DNA from: Comamonadaceae bacterium
GTDB taxonomy: Bacteria > Pseudomonadota > Gammaproteobacteria > Burkholderiales > Burkholderiaceae_C
Assembly (NCBI GenBank): GCA_947469815.1
Contig: CANIRI010000117.1
Span: 1 to 7,359 of the forward strand
Direction of reading: 5' to 3'
DNA length: 7,359 bases
In this document: positions 1 to 6,109 of the stretch, one piece after another
How positions within the stretch are numbered: the first letter of the stretch is position 1
Layout of the letters: each line of letters opens with the position of its first letter
Position numbers and translations under genes: made by a program
The notes under the pieces: model-generated
What the model was told of the DNA's origin: nothing
What the model saw: only the letters and a program-made list of their open reading frames with translations
Databases searched by the model: none

Positions 1-655
1 ACATACGCAGGATGTTGGATTTGATGCCGAAATCGTAGGCCACCACATGCCAGCGCGGCTGGGTCTGCTCGCCATAGCCCGCGCCCAGCGTCCATTCCGT
101 CTGGGTCCAGGGGTAGGACTTAGAAGCACTGACCACGCGGGCCAAATCCAGCCCCGCCATGGACGGCGCTGCGCGCGCCGCGTCGATGGCAATTTGGATG
201 GTGGCAGCGTCCGCTGTCTGACCGGGCAGCAAGGCCAGGATGCAGCCGTTTTGGGCACCGTGTGTACGCAGGTGGCGGGTGAGTTGGCGGGTGTCCAGGT
301 TGGCGATGGCGACCGTGCCGGCCGCTTGCAGGTACTCGCTCAAGGTTTGGGTCTGGCGGAAATTGGAGGCCTGCATGGCCAGGTCTTTGATGATCAAGCC
401 GGCAGCGAAAACGCGGCGCGACTCAACATCCTCGTTGTTCACCCCGTAGTTGCCGATATGCGGGTAGGTCAGGGTGACGATTTGCTGGCAATAACTGGGG
501 TCGGTCAAGATTTCCTGGTAACCGGTCATGGAGGTGTTGAAAACCACCTCACCGACGGTTTGGCCCGAAGCGCCTATGGAATTACCGGTGAATACAGTGC
601 CGTCTGCGAGTGCCAGGATGGCGGGCGGGGGGGAACCCTGAAGAGACAAAAGCAC
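1..655 (-). CDS. carA: Carbamoyl-phosphate synthase small (glutamine amidotransferase) subunit, N-terminal part
   Basis: CarA hydrolyses glutamine and passes ammonia to CarB, which makes carbamoyl phosphate for arginine and pyrimidine synthesis in the cytoplasm. The minus-strand frame is open from 655 to the window edge (218 codons, no stop). It begins MLLSLQG and contains [19 protein letters not shown] (about residues 35-53), [10 protein letters not shown] and [11 protein letters not shown], all typical of the CarA N-terminal domain. The last residues, [15 protein letters not shown], open the class I amidotransferase domain. The catalytic Cys/His/Glu of that domain lie outside the window. 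There is no ATG in frame between the upstream TGA and the conserved region. GTG at 655-653 fits the family N-terminus and has GGAG six bases upstream, so it is chosen as the start. The gene is separated from the preceding gene by 144 bp and probably has its own promoter. carB would be expected further left but cannot be seen. Confidence 0.96.
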   Translation of the reverse strand, partial: MLLSLQGSPPPAILALADGTVFTGNSIGASGQTVGEVVFNTSMTGYQEILTDPSYCQQIVTLTYPHIGNYGVNNEDVESRRVFAAGLIIKDLAMQASNFRQTQTLSEYLQAAGTVAIANLDTRQLTRHLRTHGAQNGCILALLPGQTADAATIQIAIDAARAAPSMAGLDLARVVSASKSYPWTQTEWTLGAGYGEQTQPRWHVVAYDFGIKSNILRM

Positions 656-660
656 GGGGA

Positions 661-665
661 TCTCC
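661..665 (-). promoter_or_regulatory. Ribosome binding site of carA
   Basis: The minus strand reads GGAGA here, and its GGAG core lies six bases before the GTG at 655-653. It supports that GTG as the carA start, because the reading frame has no ATG between the preceding in-frame TGA and the conserved CarA sequence. Confidence 0.7.
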
Positions 666-685
666 GATTGCGTTACGGTGGGCCC

Positions 686-697
686 CAGGGCGCCCTG
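686..697. repeat. Perfect 12-base palindrome in the carA leader
   Basis: CAGGGCGCCCTG equals its own reverse complement. It lies about 30 bases upstream of the carA start codon, inside the presumed 5' untranslated region. It has no loop, so it is more plausible as a dimeric-protein binding site or chance GC-rich sequence than as an RNA hairpin. No T tract follows it on the minus strand, so it is not a simple intrinsic terminator. Its function is unknown. Confidence 0.4.
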
Positions 698-777
698 CGA
701 ATCACATCCGGTCGATCAACAGAGCTGGAAAACTGACAGTGCAGGCGCTTGGCGGAGCTGCTTTGGAAAAGCCCATC

Positions 778-783
778 ATTATA
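778..783 (-). promoter_or_regulatory. Candidate -10 element of a carA promoter
   Basis: The minus strand reads TATAAT, a perfect sigma-70 -10 consensus, in an otherwise GC-rich region. It sits in the only real intergenic gap of the window, just after the RNA methyltransferase stop codon. Transcription starting about seven bases downstream would give a carA leader of roughly 115 nt. No good TTGACA-like hexamer is found 16-18 bases upstream (the sequence there is close to AGCGTG), and there is no extended -10 TGn. The promoter may therefore be weak or need an activator. A 5-bp hairpin (GCTTT/AAAGC, positions 760-772) follows but has no U tract. Confidence 0.45.
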
Positions 784-799
784 TTCGGCAAGACATTTA

Positions 800-1567
800 T
801 CACGCTGCGATAGATGCGGCATGCAAGCAGATGGCGGCGGCGGCCGCGACGTTCAAAGACTCCTCACCACCCGGCTGCGCAATCCGCACCGCCACAGTGG
901 CGCGCGCTTCCCAGTGCGGTGCCACACCCTGCCCCTCGTGGCCGAATACCCAGGCATGCGGGCTGGGCAGACGGGCCTCGTGGAGCAAGACCCCTTGGTG
1001 CGAGCTGGTGACCAGCAGCGGGACATTCCATCCGTCGAGATCGTGCGGCTCCAAGCCTTCAACCAGGTGCAAGCCGAAATGGGCCCCCATACCCGCGCGC
1101 AGCACTTTGGGCGAACACAAGGCGGCTGTGCCGCGCAGCGCCAGCACCTGGCGCACGCCAAATGCGGATGCGCTGCGCAAGATAGAGCCCACGTTGCCGG
1201 CGTCCTGCACGCGGTCCAGCAAGACGGTGTTGACGCCGGGGAGCACCTGCGCGGCCAGCGGCAGGTCCATCACAAAACCCATGTCAGATGGAGAGTCCAG
1301 CGCGCTGACGCTGCCAAACAAGGCGTCGGACAAGCGCACGGTGTCGGGCGCCGCAGCGCGCAGATTCGGCGCAGCCCGCTCCCAGCCCGTATCCGAAAAA
1401 ACCGCGATCCGGGCTTGCAGACCCCGCGCCAGCGCAGCGCTGCACAGATGCTCGCCCTCGACCCAGATGCGGCCGAGCTTGCGGTAGGCCACGCTGCCCG
1501 ATCCCAGCTTGCGCAGCTCTTTGAGCAGCGGGTTGTCGCGGGCGGTGATGCTGCGCGCGGTGTTCAT
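800..1567 (-). CDS. SpoU/TrmH-family RNA 2'-O-methyltransferase
   Basis: The 255-residue protein is a predicted SAM-dependent SPOUT enzyme that methylates a ribose 2'-OH in rRNA or tRNA; the target nucleotide cannot be told from sequence. The N-terminal part (residues about 5-100) resembles the SpoU substrate-binding domain, with [18 protein letters not shown]. The catalytic domain shows motif 1, [18 protein letters not shown] (about 116-133, with conserved Asn125 and Arg131), motif 2, FGHEGQGV (208-215, Glu211), and motif 3, [16 protein letters not shown] (231-246). Motif 3 has Ala-Gln-Pro where many members have Ile-Pro-Met. The start ATG at 1567-1565 overlaps the rnhB stop as ATGA, pointing to translational coupling. 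An upstream ATG at 1714 lies deep inside rnhB and adds 49 residues unlike the family, so it is rejected. The gene ends the bamA-lpx string. Confidence 0.92.
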   Translation of the reverse strand: MNTARSITARDNPLLKELRKLGSGSVAYRKLGRIWVEGEHLCSAALARGLQARIAVFSDTGWERAAPNLRAAAPDTVRLSDALFGSVSALDSPSDMGFVMDLPLAAQVLPGVNTVLLDRVQDAGNVGSILRSASAFGVRQVLALRGTAALCSPKVLRAGMGAHFGLHLVEGLEPHDLDGWNVPLLVTSSHQGVLLHEARLPSPHAWVFGHEGQGVAPHWEARATVAVRIAQPGGEESLNVAAAAAICLHAASIAA

Positions 1568-2196
1568 CGCTGCGCCTGTGCCACTGGGCGAAAGCTCATT
1601 CGGTGCTCGGGGCAGGGCCCGTACAAGGCCAAGGCGGCCAGGTGTTCGGCGGTGCCGTAGCCCTTGTGCTTGCCAAAACCGTAGGCGGGGTACAGGGCGT
1701 CGAGCGCGACACACAGCTGGTCCCGGTGCACCTTGGCGACGATGGATGCGGCGGAAATCGCGGCGACCTTGGAGTCGCCTTTGACGATGGCATCGGCGCG
1801 CATGGGTAAGACGGGCAGGCGGTTGCCGTCCACCAAGACCAGCTTGGGCGGCAAGCGCAAACCAGCGACGGCGCGTTGCATGGCAAGCAAAGTGGCTTGC
1901 AAGATGTTGAGCGCGTCAATTTCTTGCGCGCTGGCTTGCGCGATCGAGCAGCACAGGGCTTTGGCACGGATCTCGTGGAATAGGCGTTCCCGTTTGGCGG
2001 GGCTGAGCGTCTTGGAATCGGCCAGACCGGGAATCGGCTGGCGCGGGTCCAGGATCACTGCGGCTGCTACCACCGGTCCGGCCAGTGGGCCCCGCCCGGC
2101 TTCGTCCACACCGGCAACCAAGCCCTGCGCATCCATGGCCAGCCAAGCCGGCCCGAAGCCTGTTGAATCAGCTTTGGACGACTTGGGCGATGGCAT
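1564..2196 (-). CDS. rnhB: Ribonuclease HII
   Basis: RNase HII cuts the RNA strand of RNA-DNA hybrids and starts removal of single ribonucleotides misincorporated into DNA. All four acidic catalytic residues are visible in the 210-residue form: Asp31 and Glu32 in [12 protein letters not shown], Asp123 in LVDGNRLP, and Asp141 in VKGD. They keep the spacing of E. coli RnhB (16, 17, 108, 126). The GRG loop (34-36) and HKGYGT with Tyr180, which read the RNA-DNA junction, are also present. The start is uncertain. ATG at 2196-2194 gives a 29-residue lead before the first Asp and overlaps lpxB by 29 bases; ATG at 2136-2134 gives a 190-residue protein 31 bases after lpxB. I prefer the longer form, since an N-terminal extension with a Trp near this position seems usual in related bacteria. 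Neither start has a convincing ribosome binding site. The gene order lpxB-rnhB is also found in E. coli. Confidence 0.95.
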   Translation of the reverse strand: MPSPKSSKADSTGFGPAWLAMDAQGLVAGVDEAGRGPLAGPVVAAAVILDPRQPIPGLADSKTLSPAKRERLFHEIRAKALCCSIAQASAQEIDALNILQATLLAMQRAVAGLRLPPKLVLVDGNRLPVLPMRADAIVKGDSKVAAISAASIVAKVHRDQLCVALDALYPAYGFGKHKGYGTAEHLAALALYGPCPEHRMSFRPVAQAQR

Positions 2197-3331
2197 CGCT
2201 GGCAAGCGCGGGGGTGTCGCGCAAGAGATTGTGGTGCATGGTGGTGAAACACGTTTCCAGTTCTTGCAGGCGCTCAGGCGCGTGCTGCGCGGCATCCAAC
2301 CAGTCCAGCGTGGCCTGCGCCAGCGCGGCTGGCGTGGCGGCGTCTTGCAACAACTCGGGCACCACAAAGCGGCGGTTCAGGATATTGGGCAGGCCGACCC
2401 AGGGCTGCAAGAGCTTGCGCCCGATCAGCGCTGCCGACAACCAGGACATGCGGTAAGCAATCACCATAGGCCGCTTGAACAAGGCCGCCTCCAAAGTGGC
2501 CGTACCACTGGCCAGCAGTACCGTGTCGCAGGCGGCGAGCACCGCGTGCGACTGCCCGTCCACGATGTGCAAGTGGCCATGCAGTCCGCTATTGCGCGCC
2601 GCCGCTTCGATGCGCGCGCGCAAGCCAGGTGCGGCGGGGACAACAAATTGCATAGAGGGCCGCGCCGCCAGCATGCGCGCGGCGGCAGCGAAGAACAAAG
2701 GCGCGAGGTAATCGATTTCCGAGCGGCGGCTGCCCGGCAAAATAGCCAGAACAGTTGCCTCGTCATCCAGCCCAAGGCTGCGCCGCGCCGCAGCCCGGTC
2801 AGGCTGCAGTGGGATTAACTGCGCCAAAGGGTGGCCGACAAAGGTACTGGCGATCCCCTCGCGTTGCAGCAATGCGGGCTCAAACGGAAAAATGCACAGC
2901 ACGTGGTCGGCCGCGCGGCGCAGCAACTCCATGCGTTGCGGACGCCAGGCCCAGACCGAAGGACAGACAAAGTGCACAGTTTTGGTTCCGCTGGCACGCA
3001 AGTCAGCTTCCAGCGCCAGATTGAAATCCGGGGCGTCGACGCCAATGAACACATCCGGTGGAGCAGCGATCAGCCGCTCGCGCAGCTGGCGGCGTATGCC
3101 CACAATTTCCCGGTAGCGGCGGATCAATTCCCAGCTGAAGCCGTGAACCGACAACTTGTCCTGCGGCCACCAGGCCTGCATACCGCGACCCACCATCTGC
3201 GGTCCACCTATTCCGCAGACTTCAACGGTCTTCCAGCGCGCCTGCATGCCATCGATCAAGCGCCCGGCGAGCAGATCGCCAGAGGCTTCCCCGGCCACCA
3301 TGGCGACCCGCAGGGAAGCCGCTGTACTCAA
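2168..3331 (-). CDS. lpxB: Lipid-A-disaccharide synthase
   Basis: LpxB is a GT19 glycosyltransferase on the inner face of the inner membrane. It joins UDP-2,3-diacylglucosamine and lipid X into the beta-1,6 lipid A disaccharide. The 387-residue protein (E. coli: 382) shows [16 protein letters not shown] (11-26), GVDAPDFN (97-104, with the Asp expected to be catalytic), CPSVWAWR (123-130), LPGSRRSEI (198-206), LASGTATLE (273-281) and GLPNILNRR (313-321). The start is taken as TTG at 3331-3329, which overlaps the lpxA stop as TTGA. The first in-frame ATG, at 3301, would remove the first beta strand ([13 protein letters not shown]), and the ATG at 3400 lies well inside lpxA. There is no strong ribosome binding site, so initiation probably relies on coupling to lpxA. 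Confidence 0.96.
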   Translation of the reverse strand: MSTAASLRVAMVAGEASGDLLAGRLIDGMQARWKTVEVCGIGGPQMVGRGMQAWWPQDKLSVHGFSWELIRRYREIVGIRRQLRERLIAAPPDVFIGVDAPDFNLALEADLRASGTKTVHFVCPSVWAWRPQRMELLRRAADHVLCIFPFEPALLQREGIASTFVGHPLAQLIPLQPDRAAARRSLGLDDEATVLAILPGSRRSEIDYLAPLFFAAAARMLAARPSMQFVVPAAPGLRARIEAAARNSGLHGHLHIVDGQSHAVLAACDTVLLASGTATLEAALFKRPMVIAYRMSWLSAALIGRKLLQPWVGLPNILNRRFVVPELLQDAATPAALAQATLDWLDAAQHAPERLQELETCFTTMHHNLLRDTPALASDAIAQVVQS

Positions 3332-4122
3332 CGCACGATGCCGCGCTGCGGCGAAACCTGGGCCAGAAAGTCCAGCATCATGCTGACGTCCTGCGCGCAA
3401 TCGGGGGTGTCGTCAACCAGGGCGGCAATGCGATCGCGCGACTGCTCCAGCGTCAAGTCGTCCCGGTAGAGCGCCTTGTGCATGGACTTGACGGCGGCTA
3501 CGCGTTCGGGCGAAAACCCACGGCGTCGCAGGCCCTCGTAGTTCATGGAACGGGCCGCAGCCGGTTGGCCTTGGCACATCACAAAGGGCGGCAAATCTGC
3601 AAACAGCAGCGCACACATGGCAGTCATGCTGTGGGCACCCAGGCGAACGAACTGGTGCACGACGGTAAAGCCGCCCAATATCACCCAATCACCCACATGC
3701 ACATGACCGGCGAGTTGGGAGTTGTTCGCAAAAATCGTGTGGTTTCCGACTTGGCAATCGTGCGCCAGATGCACATAGGCCATGATCCAGTTGTCGTTGC
3801 CCACGCGGGTCACGCCCTGGTCGCCGGGGGAGCCGATGTTGAAGGTGCAAAACTCGCGCACCGTGTTGCGGTCGCCGATGACCAGCTCACACGGTTCACC
3901 CGCGTATTTTTTGTCTTGGGGAATGGCGCCCAGGGAGTTGAACTGAAAAATCCGGTTATCCCGTCCGATGGTGGTGCGCCCTTCAATCACGCAATGGGCA
4001 CCAACCGTGGTACCCGCGCCGATGCGCACGTGCGGACCGATGACCGAATACGGCCCGACCGCCACCGAGCTGTCCAGCTCCGCAAGCGGATCAACCAATG
4101 CAGTCGGGTGGATCAGGCTCAC
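3328..4122 (-). CDS. lpxA: UDP-N-acetylglucosamine O-acyltransferase
   Basis: LpxA carries out the first step of lipid A synthesis, moving a 3-hydroxyacyl chain from ACP to the 3-OH of UDP-GlcNAc. The 264-residue protein (E. coli: 262) has left-handed beta-helix hexapeptide repeats from about residue 3 to 185, then an alpha-helical C-terminal domain (about 190-264). Catalytic His121 lies in [10 protein letters not shown]; His140 (LAGH) and His156 (VVHQF) match E. coli His144 and His160 with a constant offset of four. By that offset the E. coli acyl-chain ruler residue Gly173 is Met169 here, which implies a shorter acyl chain. GTG at 4122-4120 gives the usual MSLIHPTAL start, eight bases after the fabZ stop. 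A CTG overlapping that stop is an unlikely alternative. Confidence 0.97.
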   Translation of the reverse strand: MSLIHPTALVDPLAELDSSVAVGPYSVIGPHVRIGAGTTVGAHCVIEGRTTIGRDNRIFQFNSLGAIPQDKKYAGEPCELVIGDRNTVREFCTFNIGSPGDQGVTRVGNDNWIMAYVHLAHDCQVGNHTIFANNSQLAGHVHVGDWVILGGFTVVHQFVRLGAHSMTAMCALLFADLPPFVMCQGQPAAARSMNYEGLRRRGFSPERVAAVKSMHKALYRDDLTLEQSRDRIAALVDDTPDCAQDVSMMLDFLAQVSPQRGIVR

Positions 4123-4130
4123 CGGCAGAC

Positions 4131-4580
4131 TCAGTTGGAAGCGACGACCGGGCGCACTGCGCAGGTCAATTCCGCCTGCACCGCCAAGGTGCCATCCACC
4201 GAGGCGCTGCAATTGAATTTGAAGATGCCGGCTTTCATGCGCACCATTTCCACATCCAGCGTCAACTGGTCCCCGGGCTCAACGGGCCGTTTGAAGCGGG
4301 CGTTGTCGATGCCGGCAAAGTAGTACACCAGGTCTTCGCTTGGCCCCGTGCCCAGTGCATCAAAGGCCAGTAATGCGGCGGCTTGGGCCAGCGCTTCCAG
4401 CATCAAGACGCCCGGCATGACAGGCCGATAGGGAAAATGACCCTGGAAAAAAGGTTCATTGATGGTGACGTTTTTCAGCGCTTTGATGGATTTGCCTTTT
4501 TCCAGCGCGATCACGCGGTCTACCAACAAGATCGGATACCGATGGGGCAATTTCTTCAGAATCTGGTGGATGTCCATCAT
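4131..4580 (-). CDS. fabZ: 3-hydroxyacyl-[acyl-carrier-protein] dehydratase FabZ
   Basis: FabZ dehydrates 3-hydroxyacyl-ACP to trans-2-enoyl-ACP in type II fatty acid synthesis, so it competes with LpxA and LpxD for 3-hydroxyacyl-ACP. The 149-residue hot-dog-fold protein contains [13 protein letters not shown] (11-23), [20 protein letters not shown] (41-60) with catalytic His48, and Glu62 in LEALAQ. The C-terminal strands include [11 protein letters not shown]. Two adjacent ATG codons are possible starts. The first (4580-4578) overlaps the lpxD stop as ATGA and is preceded by AGAGAG; the second begins at 4577. Placement among the lpx genes is the standard arrangement in proteobacteria and ties phospholipid and lipid A synthesis together. 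Confidence 0.97.
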   Translation of the reverse strand: MMDIHQILKKLPHRYPILLVDRVIALEKGKSIKALKNVTINEPFFQGHFPYRPVMPGVLMLEALAQAAALLAFDALGTGPSEDLVYYFAGIDNARFKRPVEPGDQLTLDVEMVRMKAGIFKFNCSASVDGTLAVQAELTCAVRPVVASN

Positions 4581-5590
4581 GGCTGGCGCTCTCTTTCCAA
4601 TAGTCGGATCCGCTCGCGCAGGCGATGGAGTTGCCGCAAGGTAGCCGCATTGCGTTCCCAGTCGCTGTGCTCATCGAGCGGGAAAACACCCGTGTAAACC
4701 CCGGGCTTGGTAATGGACTTGCTGACGCAACTGCAACCGGATAGGTGGACGCCGTCGGCAATCGTGAGGTGCCCGCTGACCAGCGAGCCACCACCCACCG
4801 TGCAATTGGCACCGATGGTGGCGCTGCCTGCCACGGCCACACTGCCAGCAATCGCGGTGTTGCGCCCAATGCGCACGTTATGGCCAATTTGAATCAAGTT
4901 GTCGAGCTTGACGCCGTCCTCGATGACCGTGTCGCTCAGCGCGCCACGGTCAATACAGGTGTTGGCTCCGATTTCAACGTCGTTGCCAATCCAGACGGCA
5001 CCCAATTGCTCAATTTTTTCCCAGCGATCACCATCTTTGGCAAAACCGAAGCCATCCGCGCCGATCACCACGCCCGGGTGCACGATACAACGCTCGCCGA
5101 TGATGCAGTCATAGCCCAGGCTGACACGGGAGGTCAATTCGCTGCCGGCACCCACGCGGGCACCGAGCTCCACCACACACAGGGGGCCGATACGGGCGCT
5201 AGCGTGCACCTCGGCTTGCGGGTGGACTACGGCGCTGGGATGTATCCAGCCGCCAGCCCCAGCGGCATCGTCGCCCTTCCATTCGCCATGGCGACGGCGC
5301 CATAGCTGGGTCAACTTGGCGTAATACAAATAGGGGTCTGGGACCACGATCGTGGTGCCGCGTGCCAAAGCCGCGTCCCGCATAGACGGCCCAACAATCA
5401 CGCACGCCGCCTGGCATTCAGGAAGTGCTGCTGCGTAACGGGGGTTGCTCAAAAAACAAATCTGGTGGGATTGGGCGCGGTCCAATGGGGCTAAAGCCTC
5501 CACCGCAATCTGGGCGTCTCCCAGCAGTTCGCCGCCTATAGCTTGCACGATATCGCCAAGGCGGAGCGAAAACACGGCCGAATCGCCCAC
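4577..5590 (-). CDS. lpxD: UDP-3-O-(3-hydroxyacyl)glucosamine N-acyltransferase
   Basis: LpxD adds the second 3-hydroxyacyl chain, at the 2-amino group of UDP-3-O-acylglucosamine, the third step of lipid A synthesis. The 337-residue protein (E. coli: 341) has the N-terminal uridine-binding domain (about 1-105, with [13 protein letters not shown]), a left-handed beta-helix of hexapeptide repeats (about 110-290), and an Arg/Leu-rich C-terminal helix (about 308-335). Catalytic His237 lies in [11 protein letters not shown], and the family stretch [13 protein letters not shown] (175-187) is present. The start is GTG at 5590-5588, because AAGAGG lies eight bases upstream. A second in-frame GTG five codons later lacks suitable spacing. 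The gene follows skp by 12 bases and overlaps fabZ by four. Confidence 0.97.
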   Translation of the reverse strand: MGDSAVFSLRLGDIVQAIGGELLGDAQIAVEALAPLDRAQSHQICFLSNPRYAAALPECQAACVIVGPSMRDAALARGTTIVVPDPYLYYAKLTQLWRRRHGEWKGDDAAGAGGWIHPSAVVHPQAEVHASARIGPLCVVELGARVGAGSELTSRVSLGYDCIIGERCIVHPGVVIGADGFGFAKDGDRWEKIEQLGAVWIGNDVEIGANTCIDRGALSDTVIEDGVKLDNLIQIGHNVRIGRNTAIAGSVAVAGSATIGANCTVGGGSLVSGHLTIADGVHLSGCSCVSKSITKPGVYTGVFPLDEHSDWERNAATLRQLHRLRERIRLLERERQP

Positions 5591-5598
5591 TGCAGCAG

Positions 5599-5604
5599 CC
5601 TCTT
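5599..5604 (-). promoter_or_regulatory. Ribosome binding site of lpxD, overlapping the skp stop codon
   Basis: The minus strand reads AAGAGG eight bases before the GTG at 5590. Its first two bases belong to the TAA stop of skp (5605-5603). It is the best ribosome binding site in the envelope gene string and decides the lpxD start in favour of GTG 5590 over the downstream in-frame GTG. Confidence 0.7.
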
Positions 5605-6109
5605 ATTTCGCTGCGTTGAGAATCTTCAGAACTTTTTCCGTGAGGTCATGCTTGCCGTTGTTGTAGGCCAGTTCTTGAATGACCAAATCGTACTTCTCAG
5701 CATCTGCCACTTGCTTGACCGCCTTGGACGCTTTGTCGAGCACCTGCAGCAACTCTTCGTTGCGGCGGCCGTTGATGTCCTCTTGCAGCTCACGTTGCTT
5801 GCGCTGGAACTCCCGGTTCATGTCGGCAAATTCTTTCTGGCGGCTGGCGCGTTGGCTTTCGCTCAGCGTAGGCGCATCTTTGTCAAAACGCTCGCTAAAG
5901 ATTTTGATGCTGTCGCGCAAGGCAACCAGATCCTTGTCACGCTTGGAGAACTCCTGCTCCAAACGACCTTGGGCCGCTTTCGCGGGGGCGGATTCGGTGG
6001 TGATGCGCTGGTAATTGATATAGCCCACACGGGTTTCCTGCGCATTCGCAACCGCGCCCACGAGAACCAGCAGCACACCCAAAAGGCATTTTTGTACAAA
6101 TGAAGACAT
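5603..6109 (-). CDS. skp: Periplasmic chaperone Skp/OmpH
   Basis: Skp is a trimeric, jellyfish-shaped chaperone that holds unfolded outer-membrane proteins in the periplasm on their way to the BAM complex. The 168-residue precursor has a signal peptide: Lys7, a hydrophobic stretch (about 8-20), and an Ala-Asn-Ala site predicting cleavage after residue 23. The mature part starts QETRVGYINYQRI, as in the OmpH family. A long charged helical region (about 45-130), rich in Lys, Glu, Gln and Arg, fits the coiled-coil tentacles. The C-terminal YDLVIQELAYNNGKHDLTEKV returns to the body domain. ATG at 6109-6107 shares one base with the bamA stop (TGATG). A TTG one codon upstream is possible but less likely. 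Cys8 sits inside the signal peptide after Lys, without a lipobox, so this is not a lipoprotein. Confidence 0.95.
   Translation of the reverse strand: MSSFVQKCLLGVLLVLVGAVANAQETRVGYINYQRITTESAPAKAAQGRLEQEFSKRDKDLVALRDSIKIFSERFDKDAPTLSESQRASRQKEFADMNREFQRKQRELQEDINGRRNEELLQVLDKASKAVKQVADAEKYDLVIQELAYNNGKHDLTEKVLKILNAAK

Noticed and set aside
47..736. A 229-codon plus-strand open frame at the left end
   Set aside because: It is a mirror of carA, whose minus-strand frame encodes well-known CarA motifs continuously through the same stretch.
760..772. GCTTT-GGA-AAAGC hairpin as a terminator of the envelope gene string
   Set aside because: The stem is only five base pairs with a three-base loop, and no T tract follows on the minus strand, so it does not qualify as an intrinsic terminator.
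705..779. A short minus-strand frame (about 25 codons, starting ATGATG) upstream of carA as a possible leader peptide
   Set aside because: Its ATG codons sit directly against the TATAAT hexamer, so a transcript from that promoter would begin downstream of them. It has no ribosome binding site and no run of Arg or other regulatory codons.
749..1660. A 303-codon plus-strand open frame opposite the RNA methyltransferase gene
   Set aside because: It is antisense to the conserved SpoU-family gene, rich in His, Arg, Gln and Ala, and has no recognisable domain. Long open antisense frames are expected at this GC content.
1733..2818. A 361-codon plus-strand open frame opposite rnhB and lpxB
   Set aside because: It lies antisense to two clearly conserved genes, shows no recognisable family motif, and has the low-complexity Arg/Ala/Gln/Gly composition typical of shadow frames in GC-rich DNA.
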